Origin: Oikopleura dioica
Lineage: Eukaryota; Chordata; Appendicularia; Copelata; Oikopleuridae
Reading direction: 5' to 3'
DNA length: 64,000 bases
Assembly: GCA_907165135.1 (NCBI GenBank)
Contig: OU015566.1
Span: forward strand, 8,602,157 to 8,666,156
The first letter of the stretch is position 1; each line of letters opens with the position of its first letter. Position numbers and translations under genes: made by a program. Below the pieces are notes generated by a model, which saw only the letters and a program-made list of their open reading frames with translations, made no database searches and was not told where the DNA came from. Below are positions 31,440 through 44,486 of the stretch, piece by piece.

Positions 31440-33264
31440 TCAGCTCTTGAAGAAGCTTAGCTTGTCGAGATTTTCGAGAGTGACGCGCTTTGACTCTTCA
31501 GGCTCGAGCATCGCGTTGATGGCTTCCAAGGCATCGTAGGAAAGGTGTTTCTCATATTTGGTCGCGCGTTTGGCCTCGCGGATGTCTTCTTTTTCGAAGG
31601 GGATGGCACCGGTGAGGAGGATGTAGAGCAAGCAGCCGAGCTGCCAGACGCACAATGGTCCGGGAGCGTATCGGCCGTGGCGGTACCACTCGGGTGGGTA
31701 GTATTCGGCAGTGCCGCAGAAGGAGTTGTACTCTTCGCGTACCTCGCAAGCGCAGCCAAAGTCGATCAGGAGTGCCTGAATTCGATTTTTAGATGAAGGT
31801 CCGCGACAAAAATCGAAATCGCGTGATTCCCCCTTGATGACATAACCCTAATGTTTTCAACTCTCAATCCCGTGCTGGACTACTGATCGAGGAATAAGGC
31901 CAATTAGACAATTTTATGATTTGTTTCTCCCGAAAAAGACAGCGAGCGAGTCCTAATTGCGCACTGTGGTCTGTCTCATCTTTGAAAAATATTTTCAACA
32001 ATTATATCAAAGTTTTCCGCTTTGCTTACCTCGCCCGTCTTGAGATCGACCAAGACGTTTTCATCCTTGATGTCGCGGTGAAGAATGCCGACCTTGAGAC
32101 AGTGCCTGGCTGCCGCAAGAATTTGCAAAGTGACGACTCGTGCAAATTTTTCAGGAAAGATTTGGTACTTTTGCGAGGCTTCGAAAAGATCAATCATCTG
32201 GCGGTGGCGTTCCATCACCATGATATAAGAGTCGGTTCCTTAAAAAAATTGTTAAAAACAGGAATTTCATGGATTGATCACGTCTTTGGGAATTTTTGGG
32301 CGAACTTTACCCCCTTGAGTCAGATGGATTACAACTGATTTCCAAAAATAGAAACGAGGCTAAACTTGGTCTGGCTATATTCTTGGCCCGGCCATTATCG
32401 CCCCTTCCAAAAATGTTTACCGAACTAAATCCATCACCCACATGACATGGAAGCGTGTGTGTGATTTCAACGGGTTAGAATTTAAGACACTTGGCATTAA
32501 TTATCATTTATCCCCTTTGATATTCCTGCCTGAGCTGGATCCTTTGGCGAGCAGCCAGACCAAGCCGCTCTTAGGGAAAGAGTGCTTCGACAAATAGCAT
32601 CGACAGTCAGAGCGAAGAATACTCTGAGCATGATGCCTGGCCGGGCGCCAGAAATCGCAGCTTTTACTATTGATTAAACTAAGCCGAAATAAATGCGCCG
32701 TCAATCACGAAAAAAAGGAAAAAGTTGACCTCGTTTTTGCGAACACGTTCCAACAGATGCGTGCACATCAAGTCACGTGGCCACATTATCGTCCCCGCGG
32801 ATGACGCCACTGCCCCGTGGCTGTCTCCCGGATTCGATCACTTGTAAAATTTAAGCCACTTTCGAATTAGATGTTATTTGACTACTTGAGGGGCCCTTCA
32901 TTCCGTTACCGTTTTTACGCTAGAATTTTGTCATCTAAAAACTCTTACCTTCGATCCACTCGTGTGGTCTGACGATTGACTTGGCAGCTTTTTCTTTGGC
33001 GGAAGCAGTGAAGTGATAAACGAACTCGGCGGGGCATGGTTGCCCGTGGATAAGGTAGAAGTTGCGAACGGATTTCTTGGCAATTTGCTTGATAACTAAC
33101 TGGGAGTCATTGGTGCGTCGCTTCGACTCGTAGATAATTCCATTCTGCGTGTTGGAAATGACCCTGGTGACTTCGAAGGCGCCGAAAATGTCAAAGTCGT
33201 ACTGGACGACTGACGAAGACTTTTGCGGGCTGACGCAGACATCCATCTTGTCCGATGGGCTCAT
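31440..33264 (-). CDS. PIM-like serine/threonine protein kinase
   Basis: Three exons (32949-33264, 32030-32238, 31440-31775) in phase. Start ATG 33264 (MSPSDKMDVCVSPQKSSS). Kinase motifs are VIKQIAKKSV (ATP-anchoring Lys), VMERHRQMIDLFEASQ hinge, ILHRDIKDENVLVDL catalytic loop, LLIDFGCACEV metal site, EYYPPEWYRHGRYAPGP activation segment, and VWQLGCLLYILLTGAIPFEK, ending LDKLSFFKS. The hinge with 'DLF', the HRDIKDEN loop and the PPEW segment are typical of PIM kinases, which are constitutively active. The glycine loop is degenerate (TRVISNTQNGIIYESK instead of GxGxxG). The first intron (32239-32948) is about 710 nt, long for this genome. About 285 residues. Confidence 0.88.
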
Positions 33265-36200
33265 CTCCAAGGCTGAAGGAATAATTTAGGAAAGAAAGAT
33301 TGAATGGAAACACATGAAAGGGAATAATTCGTCAAAAAATGTATAGCTAGCGGAAGTTGGATTTTTATGATGGGGATGTCTTGCGACGGGAAATGCGGCT
33401 AATACCTTTCATCTCTTTATTCCTTACTGTAGTCTCAAAACAGTAAAATATTTTTTAAGAAGATTAACTAAAGTAGGTTAATCTCGTGGGAATGAAAAAA
33501 GTCTCTACCTTATTTGTGTTCTATTCAAAACCGGAAATAAAGTCCTCTTACATCGACGGTCCTCGTTTCTTCTCGGGCAAATAAAAAACTCGAAATATTA
33601 GTTGTATCGAGCAACGAAGACAAACGGAAGCGCTGTCAGTTGGGGCATTTACTGCCGTAAGGGAATAAAGTGAGAATAGTGAGCCCAAAAGAGGAAAATA
33701 TCGCGTGCCGCCCGGAGGCGAGTAAGTGAGGCCTCCCGCGTCGAGTCGGGCACTCGCCAGAGTAAACACGCCTCGAGCTGCCTGTCCATTTCATGGAGTC
33801 TTGTCTTTCCTACGAAGCAAAGGGGAAAACAATTGTGTCCTCGAAAATATTATGATTGATTAGTATCTAACGGATTAGGAGTACCGAGAGTAGGCCGAAG
33901 CGTAAAACCGGCAAATTATAATTGTGGGATAAGTCTCTGCGCAACAGATGCACCTGCACGCACCTGTTATGTTTTCTCCTAAGCGGGCGATTTGGCCTGT
34001 TGACTTGGTGACTACACAATTTTGAATTCCGAAGTCGTTTACGACCGATCCATTTCGGTGAACTAAACATTTTTCATCGTCGAAAATCAAGCCGGCTGCT
34101 TATTAAAATTAAAACACCATTCTGTTTTCTTGGCCTCGGCTCTCCAGCCCAGCGGGGTGCAATTCTGAACCTTCTTTTGTGCGACTCGCACAATCAACTC
34201 GCCGTCAATTATTTCCACTAAAACCCTCCCCATCTGTAAACAAGGGGGATCGATTTCTTCGGAGGCAAAAAAAAAATTTAAAGGCCAATTAAATATTAAA
34301 TGCTCATCAATCTGAGACGGAGGAAGTTGCGCTCCTTCCTCCAGGCGAATTTACTAGGGGCAAATTTGGGATGCAGTTCCGGGTTGAACCGGGCGGTAAA
34401 AGAATTGTTTTTCATTTGGAAACTACTTTTCAGAAGATAGGCACTTGACACGATCCAAGCCCGCCTGGGAACTTAACACTCGTGAATCTCAAGGACGCTT
34501 TGGATTCATCTTCAAGGAAAAATCCGTAAATGCTTGTCCTAATTTAACTATCGATAGATTCTGGGCGTGAATTTGAGCACGTCGTGGCTCAAATACTGTA
34601 ATGACGCGTTGTCGGGAAAAATACATACTGTTACATAATCTTTCTTCTAAAGAATATTTCGTTTACCTTGGTCTGTCTGTTTCTCAAGAAGTTGGAAGTA
34701 AAGGGAGCTCTAGAACGATCGGGTGGAATGGTGAGATTCGGTGCTGCCTATTTTCTTCAATTTTTCAAAAAGTTTAATTTGCCTCAGCGATTCTGACGTT
34801 GGCGGCAGTCCAAGAGTGGCCACACGAGTCTCCGCATCTCAAAGCGCTCGCGTCGCTCAGTCCCAAACCTCCGTCAAAATCGCGCCTGTCGATCATTGTC
34901 GGTAGCGTGTAATAATCCCCCCTCGCACTGTACGATGCCCTGGCGTACAGTCATTTTACAGTTTCTCGCCGCGCATAATAAAGCTCGGCAAGCGATCAGA
35001 TCTGCATGCCGGATGCATTTATTGGGCTTCGGACCGAAACTCCACGCGCCGTAAAATCGATGAAATTTACAAAAATTTTTCGGGAAAGGAGCCTTTTTAC
35101 GCCTCATAAAATTGATCTATTTTTTCTACCCGGTGTCTAGGTTCCTCATAAACAAACCGGAAGTGCCCGTTTCAGTGTCCCAGAATGGCTAAATTTCATC
35201 CCTCGTAATAATTTCCTCTATGATATCAATAAGCCCTTTACGATCCGTTTTTCACAATTTTCTCACCTCTGAATCCAAGCGGTCTGAAGAGCCGCTAATT
35301 GAAGCAGTTTTGAATTAAAAAATAAGAATCTCAAAAACTCGGGAAAATGGGAAACAAAAACTTCAGACGGATTTTTTCCTCCTCGAGCCAGTCAAGTGTA
35401 TCCGAGGTGAGAGAGAGAGAGAGTACTACGCGAGGAGGGGAGCCCGGGGAAGCTTTGGCGAATCGTTGGCCCCTCCCCGAGTACCGCTCTGTGGTTCGAT
35501 CGGAAAGGACCCCGAATTTACCCTCGCAAGCTGATCCAGACTTTATAGCGCATCTTGAGCGTAATAAATTTTCAAGTCTAAATCTGTCCGGATAGAATTA
35601 CAAGCGAGCTTAAAAAAGGTTAAATACTTTCAAATATTTAACCGTTTTACGGAGAAACATGAGCGGAGCCGGTTAAATTATTAGGGTTGTGTTAGACCGT
35701 GCGGCCGTCGATTATCTAGCACGATTTCGACTACTGCTAGTACTAGTAGTTGTACCGGAACATATTCGCCGCGAAACATGACCGGAGAATCACGTTTGCG
35801 AACGTCTACTTTTTGATATCGCCTATAAAAGCTTCACCGATTCTGAATCATTAATTGAAATACTAATTTATAAATCAGAGGGCACGTTTATTCGCCTAAA
35901 GTTCATCCCTCGCCTGCGTGAAGGTTATAAGTGACATTCAACCCAGTTGCATAACATGAAATCAGAACCAATAGATCCTCCGCGGTCATTCCCGGCCGGC
36001 TCATCCCCTCAAGAAGATTGAACTTTTTCGAAAACGACCAGAATGGGGCTTCATTCGGAAGCGAGCTTAAAGTTCATCTTCGATGTCTGGGGCAGGTTTC
36101 TTGGCAGAAACTGGAGACGCATTCTGGTGGTGGTGGAAAAGTTCAACTCGGTGGCTTTGGGATGCGCGAAAATGTCGTAAGGGTATCGCTTTTTCCGGGA

Positions 36201-39200
36201 TTTACCAAATTTGAGAGCATCGAAAGACAGATTCTCCTCGATCAGACAAATGCAGAAAGCTTCCAAAAATGGGAGCTTTGAACTTTGGATTAAAGGAAAA
36301 ACATTCGACGAATGAGAACGCGCCAAGGCTCCCTTTCCCGCAATGTTTGCATCTAATCCGATTGTCTGGCGACCAGTTTAGCTACGCTGTTGCATTTCTG
36401 ACCTTTATCTTTTTCAATTTTCACAAATTGAAAGAAAAATTTCGATTAAACATATGCTGCCCAGTATCTTATAAAGTTTTAACAAGTCGGAAATTCAGAG
36501 GGGAGCAATTTTTCACAAGCTTGAGGATCGATAATCGATGTCGACAAAATACATCGACAAAATACATCGACGCCGAGGCAAATATCAAACAGGATTACTT
36601 TTTCGTTTATGACTCGATAATTGAATTTTCAAGTATTTAATGCCCTTGCGCGGCGCCGCTCAAATTTTTAGACCCCTGGCCTTGGTCTAAAAAATTGTTT
36701 CCTTCAACTCCAAAGAAATAAATCTGACACCCGGCGACGCACTGGTAGTCATCTCAGTGCGTTGAGGAACGCTTATGTAAATGAAGTACGAGCATCGATT
36801 TGGGATGAGGGTCGTCTTCGGGGTCATTTTATTTCACGATTTCGTGGAAACGCCTTTTTACGGTCGTTGAAACAGTCGCTATTTGCGCATGATTTGGTCA
36901 TCGTCTAACAATTCACATCCGAGAGAACTTGACCGCCAATCTCGGTCGAGTTCTATCAGACAAGAAAGGGAATTAACCTACGATCGTACGTGAGCTTCAG
37001 TGCTCGACCTCGACCTTTGTAGAAAGTTTATTTTTCGAACTTGGCATGACTTCTTGCTTAACTGAGCAAAACTGGCATGTTTTATTCAAAGGAGAAAGTT
37101 TCGACGTCATCATAAAAATCAAATAAAGGGGAGATGGAAATTCGAAGCCATAAATGACGCCCATTCTCAATGACGTTTCAAACTTCTACGAAAAGATTAA
37201 TTCCAGATTCTTAAACTAAAATTACAGCTTTCTATTTTGAGGATCTCGTGTCGCGAAGACTTTTTGTCTTGCAGACAGCAGGAAAGGGCGGTGCAAAGGT
37301 GCAAATTGCGAGGATGCAATTTTGGCAAAGGCGATTTGAATTTTTTCTATGGCGGAATTGTTCGCCGAAGAACATCTGTCTGGCCATCGCCCTTTTCTTT
37401 GCGAGTGTAACATCGCAGAGGCCATAAAATCACGAGCGCGGGGCTCTGTCGCGCAAATGGACACGGTCGAATAAAAGCTGGGTAAAAAAGGGAGGAGACG
37501 ACGAAGAAGCAGACAGGCTGGACTCGCAGACGAATGCCAATTAGGTTAGATGGACCCGAGTCGTCTTACAATGTACACAAATTTAGCGACACTGACATAA
37601 ACAGACATGTGCGAAAAAATATTTAGGCCGGCTTGGGAGACATCGATTTTCTGAAAATTCGAAAGTAGAAAAAGATCAATTTATTTTTGAAATACTGCAT
37701 CGTCTCCGATAATTAAAATGTTGTTTTTGTTCTGCTGGGCAAATATTTATTGAAAACATGAAAATATCCGTCTCCTTCATCAAAATATCCACGCCCGGGG
37801 GTTGTTACGTCTGCTCAGACTTTAGACGCGTATAAAAAGGGCTGTCGAACAGATGTCTATAAACAAATTTTTCCATTAAATTATCAACTTTTATTTAAAA
37901 AAAAATCTTGATTCAGGGTTTAATAAGGGTGTTTCTTTGTAAAGGAACATATATTTATTCTAATTTCAACCCTCTTTTCCTCAATGAAATCTAGGCTGAT
38001 TTCCCTGTCTTTTCCTTGATCTTATAATAATCCCTTTCTATAGCGACGTGTTTTAATTCAGAAAATGCTGATTTATGCAGCTGGTGGAAGTGATGACGCG
38101 AAGAAAGGGCTGAATTGAGCTCGGAGAATTTCTTCTCTTTTCTATCGATTTATTCTAGCGCTAACCCACCCATTTCATTGATAGGATCAAATTTAGACAG
38201 TGGGATGCGAAATGCTGCGCTTTTTTTTCGTAAATTCCACCTTCGAGTGCGAAGCGCCAGGCCCAGTGGGCCAATGACATAACGCTTAGGCGCGCTGGAC
38301 CGCCCGGTTAACCAGCGCGGATCGTCAATCTGACGCTGTGGCTCAATTAGAAAGGTCAGTTTAGGGGAGAGTCCTTTTAAATCGACACTGTTCCTTGTCG
38401 AAAGTTCAAATGAATCCTCAATTCTTCATTAACAATTTTCATGCTTTCTTATTATTAAAAAAATCGTCCATTAAAAAGATCCATAGAAAACCCAACTTCC
38501 GGTTTAGAAAAAAATCGCTTTTTTCTTGCGAATATTTACCTGTCTCGGGCATAATGCCGGTTGGTTTCGTTTTTCTTACTAGTTGCGTTTTCCGGAAGTC
38601 GATATTTTCTCCGATATTTTCTGCTGGATCTCTTTTTTTTTATTGTTTTATTTTATGTAAAAAAGATTAATAAAAAATTATCTCCGCGTTTTTTTTTGTT
38701 GTTGTCGCTATTTATAATAAAGTTGTGTGCTTTCGCGGAGTGAAATTTCAGATAATGGTATTTTAATAATCTGAGTGGCAATTTTGCATTTTTGAGGAAA
38801 ACGGGCTCTCGGCTGCCGCGCGGCTAAGCTCCCGAGCGCCCGAAAAAATGGCTAACCCAAAAATGGGAAACGGACAACAACTTCATCAAATTGTTGTCCT
38901 CCTTACCGTCACATGCGTTCATTTTTATCAAGAAGCTACTATAAGAAGACACTAATACATATATGTGTCTCGAATATATTTGTCAGAGGCTCTGACTCAG
39001 AGCTCGATTTAGCGACATAAATTCAAAATAAAGCTCCAAATTTTAGCAATTTAAATCATTCTCGGCTATAGAATACATTCTCGTGCATAATTATTAACAA
39101 CTAACGAACAAGTCGACCAATTGCATCAAAAAAGACGCCAGTAGCTTCCATTCTATAGACTATAGTCACCAAAAGGAGATTCTTCATCCCTTCCTTTTTC

Positions 39201-42200
39201 AATTCAAGTAATAAATAAATTTATACACGTCTCCAGGTCGCCCTTATTCCATGACAAGTAGCTTATCACGTGAGCTTAAATTTCAAATTTACATCCTGAA
39301 AAGAGGTCTTGCAAGTTCACCCTTCTGAGGTTTTCAGTAAAAAAACTCACTAAAGTATGATCACGACGGTCTAAAATGCTACATTCCAGGGTTCCGCTCT
39401 TGGTGCTTTTACTGTGTCGCAAATTCTACAAATTCTCTCTTCGAGTGTCCAAAATGAGCCTTATAAAAAGAGTAACTAACTCACGTGGTTTTAAATCCCA
39501 ATGAAAACCGAATAAAAATTTTTTTTTTGAGTAAAAATTAAGATTAAAAAATATACCTATTTTAGAATACACTAGAAAAAGATGATAAGAAAACTATGCT
39601 TTCATCATTTCAGAATCAATAGTTTTATCCTTATTTCTAAATTAAATGGACACTAACATGAGAAGCATAAGAATGAAGTTCAATCTCATTTCTCTTTTCA
39701 GACTTGGGAAAATCGCGTCATCAAGGGAAAGGGCGATTACTGTCAAACATTATGCAAGTAAACTGAGCATTCTGTTTTATTTATTCATAAAATGGGAAAA
39801 TGATGTTTGCAGGAAATCTCACGGTTTTGAACAAATAACATTTGATTAAGTGCGAACGATAAAGTCGAGATGCTTCCGACACGTTAAAACTGGCCCATTA
39901 TAAGCAATCAGGAGGGCTAATTAGAGAGCAAGTTAAAAGCTTTCTTTACATATTATTTCCTTACTTGTTTCGCTCTCGTCAGAGCTGCGTAAGCCGAGAA
40001 CCGTACCAAGCCAAAACGGATTGAAATTCTTGTTAAACTCAGACAATCTACTGCAAGACAAGCTAATCCCTTAAAATCGAGCCGTTACCGCGAAAAACAG
40101 TAGTAAGCCATGGAACTCACATTTCTCCAACTCTACTCTCGATCACGTGGTCGTTTCTTCTTCTTCGGCTTCCGACGAAGATCACTCGATTTTCCGGGTT
40201 CAGGGTGGATTGGACCTCCCGCCGCGCCGATTTTCCCCAAAGTCCTTCAACGAATAAACAAACAGAAACAACCCAAAATCGGTCAATTCTATGTTGTTCG
40301 TGTGTTATGTATACCATGTCCGACAAAATGCGATCATTATCGCCAAAGGGGTCCATTTCAAAAGCGCGTCCAACTGATCCTGGGGGTAGATAGAAACACA
40401 AGAGCGGCGAGAGGGGAATCACGTGGGAATCCTCTCGGCGGCTAAAGGGGCTCTTTATTAGGGCCAGGAGATTTGGGCCAAGGTAATAAAACCAAACTCT
40501 TTTCCCAAAAATCATCATCAAGGCAGTGATCGATGCTCTACTAAATAATGAGTTCTAGCGCGGATAACAGTAACTCATTTCAAAAATCATGACCCCCCGG
40601 AAAAATCCGCTTCGAATATGAAGATCAAAATCAGAATCTTCTTTTTTTGTATTTTTTGAATAACGATCATTGTTTCCAAATGACCTCTTGTGGAAATTAG
40701 GTGCACATGATATTAGCACTAAGTGTCATCTGAATATCAAACCGAATATGGCTGATACGCCGATATCACGTAAGTGTGACGTCCCGGTGGAATAGAGTTG
40801 CACCCTTTTCTTTTCTCCTGTGACCTGCTAGGCGTCAAGTTCAAAGATCACCAGTGGGCGAAATCAATTTCAGAAGAATTCAGATCCCGGATGTATGATA
40901 ATTTTCGTTACGAAGAAGAATGAAATATGTCCGGGAGACTTTCGCGGATTCTCGAACATTTGCGCAAAATTATTTTCCGCTTTTCTTACGTAAGAGTCAG
41001 TTGACTCTATTCTATACAAGCATCAAGTTCAGCTTATGCAATCTTAATTTATATTGAGCAGTTTATTTGCCGGCATGTTTAGATTAATTATACTAATCAT
41101 GTCTTCTATCTTGCAAGTACTTTTTTATGTAAGACACTTTGTTCTTGATCCTTATATCTTTTGAAATTGCTTATTGCCAATATCAATTACCAGTTGAATG
41201 AAATACTATCTATTTTAGACTGAAATCGATTTGGTAGGACCCTCCAATTTCGATATAATCTCGCTGTTCAATAGATCATGACAAGATGCCTGAGCCACGA
41301 GCTGGCTGGAACATTTCTACTTGACATTTTCCACGCGATTGAGTCAGATTTAATGAGCCACTACAGTTTGAGACATTAGGACGGGCATTAGATCTCGCGT
41401 AGACGGGTATTTAATACCCTTTTTGGCTGGATATAGAGCTGTTTCTGGCTCTTCTTTGCGTAGAGCGATGCTAGTCAGGTTTTGTGTTCGACTTGGAAAA
41501 TAAACAGACTACGATGGATTAGACAGCTAGTCGTCTGCGGGGTCTGAGGGGTCTGCACAATGCATCTGAGCGGGCAGGGCAGAAAGAAACTCACCCGACA
41601 CAGCAGCCCACGGAAACAACTCGCGCACTCGGCTGACCCGGAGTTCTGGGTGCATCTAAGAGTGCTATTGATGCTCAAAAGACGATTGTCTGTCTAATTC
41701 GCTTGTCCTCAAAAATATTGTTGATAAATATTTTTCAATGCGCAGTAATCCGCATACGTACTGTCAAGGAAAATGATAAGCGTCGGAAAAGTAAGACGTA
41801 AATAATAAACATCATATTGTGAGACGTATTGGCCCACTTCTCTTTAGAAAACTGGCAAATCACAATAACAGTTGTTCGCTTGCGAGACTAACGTACCCAT
41901 GTCGAATTGAAATGATAACCGCTTATCATCTCGGCGACAATGAACGGTAATTTATCATTACGCAAGGTTACGGCCAGGAAAGCTGACTGATGATAACCTC
42001 GTCTAGGCTCTTTTTATCCCCACCCATAAACATAGATAGGGAAGTCTTTTCTGAGGACATTACACCCGTTAAAGGAAATTGGTGCTTATCGCTAGTAAAC
42101 AAGCTGTTCGACTAAAGACAAGGTGATAAACGCGATATTGGCTTCTCCTTGAACATCGTTGACTTTCCTGAAAAGTTTTGGGTTTAGTGAACACCTTTTG

Positions 42201-44486
42201 AAGTTCATTGGTTGAACCTGCGTTTGTATATATTAATACTTGGAGCTTGCAACTTGCAAGCCCGAAATCTCCACAGATAGATTGGGTTGAAAGAATCAAT
42301 TATTGAAGATAAAAGTGCCTCGTTTATCGGCCTAATGTGAAGTTGGAGGGTAGACGCATTCAAAACGGCATTCTTTGCGTCGAGAGAGAATGAGCGCCGC
42401 ACTTGGAACTTCCACTGCAATCAACTGTAGCGTCGCCGAGACACATTCTTGAATTCAACCGCAGAACGACAAGTTGCCCCCTGTCATGCTGCGATAAGAC
42501 TTTTAAAAATTCGCTGTAGGATTTCGAACTGGCTGTTCTGCCTTAACCTTAGTAAGGTGGACTAAGATAGACTTCCTCAAATCCTGCGTAAAAAAATTAT
42601 CTTTTTGTTATTTACTGATAAGGAATTACGACACTGATATTCCAAGGTGGTACTGTTCACGAGAAATGCCCCAAAAGAACGCGATAACTAGCTTACCGGT
42701 GCGAGTTTTAGGAACGAACAGAGAAAATCTGTGTTCGATCAACGCAGATTACGCTAGTGGCAATAATAACTTACCCCCAGCTACTCTGGATCATCGTCAA
42801 AACAACTTACTACTACTTGATCGTATTTTATAATTATATCGACTGGATTTTCTTGTTATGGGAATATTTAGACAATTTGAATAAATGCTGACGCGATAGG
42901 TTCAGGAAACATTGAATAAATATTTTTAAGAAATTGATGCGCCGCTCCAAGAAATAACATAAAAAGTTCAGCGGGCTGCGACCAAAATTCAGGCTCCTTC
43001 AGGGCGTTTTTTAAATACGTACTAGTCTAATTACGATTTAATTATTTTAGGTTAATTGGCTCCTTAGAAAAAGGGAGTCTGATTGTAGATAATAATAAAG
43101 GGCGGAAAACAAAAGACCGTGTCGTTATAATTTATTTCCAACGTTTTTACGGATTTGGTATTGTTTTGAAACAAACTTTTTTGAATAAAACAGCCACGAT
43201 CTCTTAAATTACCCAACGCATTCGTCTAAGAGACACCTTCTTTAGGTCACTTTAATTCCTGCTTAAATTTCCTGGCGGTTTGATGACGCGGGAACGCCTT
43301 TTGATACCTACCTCTACTCCATTTTCGTCCTTTCCAACATCGTCTGATCGGCAAACTGTCTACGCGCCAAATACTAAAATTAGGAGGAAAGAGGGACGAC
43401 TCTGCAAAAAGCTGAGAATTTCGTTATTTCAAACTATTCTTTCCAATATCGTTAATTTCTTGCCTCCGCCTTGAAAATACACGTTGCCGATTGATCTGAT
43501 TGTAAAAGATTGTCACGGAAAATTTACCGCTGAAATAAAATTACTCAGTTCGAGAAGAACTCTGGCCCAATTCATGTTAGAAATTTGCCCTTTAGAAAAA
43601 CGTTCCGACTTGATAATAATCTGTTAGATTAGACAAGCCACAAGCTCACCCCGATTCCTCCCAAAATCTCAAAAAGCCACAGTCTGGATTGTTGAATATT
43701 TTTCGGTCGGATGAAAATTTTTAAAGTTCTAAGCTGGTAGATTTAGGCGTGTTTCGGTTGTTCTAACATCTATATTTTCATTCACGGCCTTTGTACTGAA
43801 TTTCGCACGTTTTTCCTAAGCACCATTATAAGTGCTTTCAAACAAAAGATACACGTGCGCAACAGAATGCCACTAAACCAGGATTAGATTGTCGAGGAAT
43901 TGCTCGAAAACAAATGATCTTTCGAAGATAAAAACATCAAGATAAAAAAGTAATTGTATCAAATGAGTTTGAATAATATTGAGGCTCATTGATGTTCCGT
44001 CTAATTGCTTTCTGCTCAAGACAAGTCAACTGTAACTACTTGTAGTCGGTTCTTTTGGAATTGATGATCATGTGATTTTTATTAAAAAATATTAAAGATA
44101 CTGTGAAAAAATGAAATGAACCGATGAAAATCATGCTTTTTTGGTGTTTTCGCTGATTGCATTTTACTCTTACAAGATTCTTGTAACAAGAAATGACGAT
44201 GCGAATTAGTAATTATTATTACAAAATTTATTTTGTTCTACATTGCCATAGCGGACTGTTGGAACAAAATGTTTTCAACGAAAATACTAGCCTCTTTCAT
44301 TTTTATGAAAAACTTTATTAGATCAGCAACATGAGGAATTGTCAACTGTAACTGTAAGAATGTGAAAAAAATGGTGAATTATCTGTTATTTACACTGTAG
44401 ATTTTACAGGCGTGGAAAACTTGGATTTAAGTGGCAGAAGACGATAGCCTATCGATAGGACAAAAGTGAACTAGTTTAGACATGTT
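33265..44486. other. About 11 kb without a supportable gene
   Basis: Between the kinase start and the TOR1AIP-like stop I could not support any gene. Open frames up to 134 codons occur (for example near 35347-35595, 36051-36326, 36269-36640, 40110-40521) but they lack recognisable domains, matching splice partners or codon-like composition. Features present are a GA dinucleotide run near 35408-35421, an imperfect hairpin around CGCGCTGG...CCAGCGCG near 38291-38320, and many A/T-rich stretches. In a genome with genes every 2-4 kb in the rest of the window this gap is large. It may hold enhancers of the kinase gene, an untranslated RNA, or genes with very short exons that I cannot see. Confidence 0.5.

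Noticed and set aside
35347-35595. Plus-strand frame starting MGNKNFRRIFSSSS, a possible myristoylated protein
   Set aside because: The sequence after the start is low-complexity and GA-repeat derived, and no following exon or domain could be found.
36051-36640. Open frames on both strands near 36 kb
   Set aside because: No start or splice context and no family resemblance on either strand.
40110-40521. Overlapping long frames on both strands
   Set aside because: Overlap on opposite strands, poor amino-acid composition and no domain; typical of GC-richer non-coding sequence.
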